From positions 1 to 5,412 of the forward strand of contig JBKPDW010000169.1 in the NCBI GenBank assembly GCA_046728115.1: a stretch of DNA of 5,412 nucleotides, read 5' to 3'. The translations under genes and the position numbers were made by a program. This document shows, in pieces, positions 5,015-5,412 of the stretch; within the stretch, counting starts at the first letter, position 1; every line of letters starts with the position of its first letter. The notes under the pieces were generated by a model, which saw nothing but the letters and a program-made list of their open reading frames with translations, had not been told where the DNA came from and searched no databases. The stretch is from CAVSWN01 sp046728115. Its GTDB lineage: Bacteria; Acidobacteriota; Vicinamibacteria; Vicinamibacterales; CAVVIG01.

Positions 5015-5412
5015 TCATCGCCGACTGGCTGTCAGGACGTGTACAGGAAGGAGGAACATGAAATTGGGTCGACTGCGCCGAATCTCGCCGAAACGCGCGT
5101 CACGCAGCGCCCGCGCATATTCCGCAGTGCGAGCGATGTCGATGATGAGGATCCGCCTGGTGGGCCTCACGACACGCGCGATTTCTTGAAGCGCCTTCAT
5201 GCGTTCAGTGCGTCTTGCGATGTTGTGGATCGCCAGGCTCGACACGACGACGTCGAATGACGCATCGGGAGAAGGGAGTGCTCTGGCATCGCCCTCGCAA
5301 AGACGAACGCGATCCCGGACACCTTCCAGATCGGCATTCTCAGAGTGACTGCCGGACGTTTGTCGGCCTGATCTCGCTCGCTCCAGATGTCGACGCCGAA
5401 GGCGCGGCCGGT
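5015..5412 (-). pseudogene. Class I SAM-dependent methyltransferase, partial and apparently frameshifted
   Basis: The gene enters from the right edge and ends at TGA 5017-5015. The downstream frame encodes the C-terminal half of a class I methyltransferase: ENADLEGVRDRV, GDARALPSPDASFDVVVSSL, AIHNIARRTERMKALQEIAR, VVRPTRRILIIDIARTAEYA and a final FMFLLPVHVLTA strand. These match the motif II-III region and last strands of a Rossmann-fold methyltransferase. From 5412 to about 5371, however, the expected preceding piece (GRAFGVDIWSERDQ, holding the acidic Asp after motif I) is in another frame. Joining them needs one added base between about 5371 and 5350. The gene is therefore either a recent pseudogene or intact with a sequencing error. 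RPTRR stands where PGGR is usual. Substrate is unknown. The N-terminus and the glycine-rich motif I lie outside the window. Confidence 0.75.

Noticed and set aside
1..5412. CRISPR array, tRNA, rRNA or insertion-sequence ends.
   Set aside because: No regularly spaced direct repeats, no cloverleaf or rRNA-like stretch, and no transposase or terminal inverted repeats with target duplications were seen.

Overview
The window is bacterial, GC-rich and mostly coding, with genes lying nearly end to end on the minus strand. A split MacAB-type pump, a predicted outer-membrane beta-barrel protein with a signal peptide, and Shine-Dalgarno-led GTG/ATG starts indicate a Gram-negative (diderm) organism. The style of the genes (separate MacA, ATPase and permease; small arginine-ended barrel protein; many single-gene accessory modules) recalls Acidobacteriota or Gemmatimonadota, but that is only an impression and no taxonomic marker is present.

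Region 1 (1-3228, all minus strand). Read in transcription order there is a 233-residue predicted outer-membrane barrel protein, a 174-bp gap, a MacA-like periplasmic adaptor, a MacB/LolD-type ABC ATPase, and the first 184 residues of a MacB-type permease that runs off the left edge. Adaptor, ATPase and permease overlap (26 bp, then a TAATG junction), so they are one translationally coupled operon. The gaps before the barrel gene and before the adaptor gene carry related 45-bp blocks (30 of 45 identical, no gaps), each containing a candidate -10 element. This suggests that the two transcription units share a regulator.

Region 2 (3229-3710). The sequence holds the barrel-gene leader and what looks like the degraded C-terminal end of an FAD-dependent monooxygenase on the minus strand, with an apparent one-base frameshift. 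No intact gene is present here.

Region 3 (3711-4244, the only plus-strand gene). An unusual 177-residue protein joins an N-terminal helix-turn-helix to two ClpX-type C4 zinc fingers, without any ATPase. A perfect 8-bp inverted repeat with a 4-nt loop sits 3 bp before its start codon. Base composition is visibly less GC-rich at the start of this gene than in the pump genes. This is the most unusual part of the window.

Region 4 (4245-5412). A convergent 59-bp gap with hairpin potential is followed, on the minus strand, by a dihydrofolate reductase-family (RibD C-terminal-like) protein. Upstream of that is a class I SAM-dependent methyltransferase, cut by the right edge and apparently frameshifted by one base. 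A strong GC hairpin lies just after the methyltransferase stop codon. No rRNA, tRNA, CRISPR array or insertion sequence was seen.
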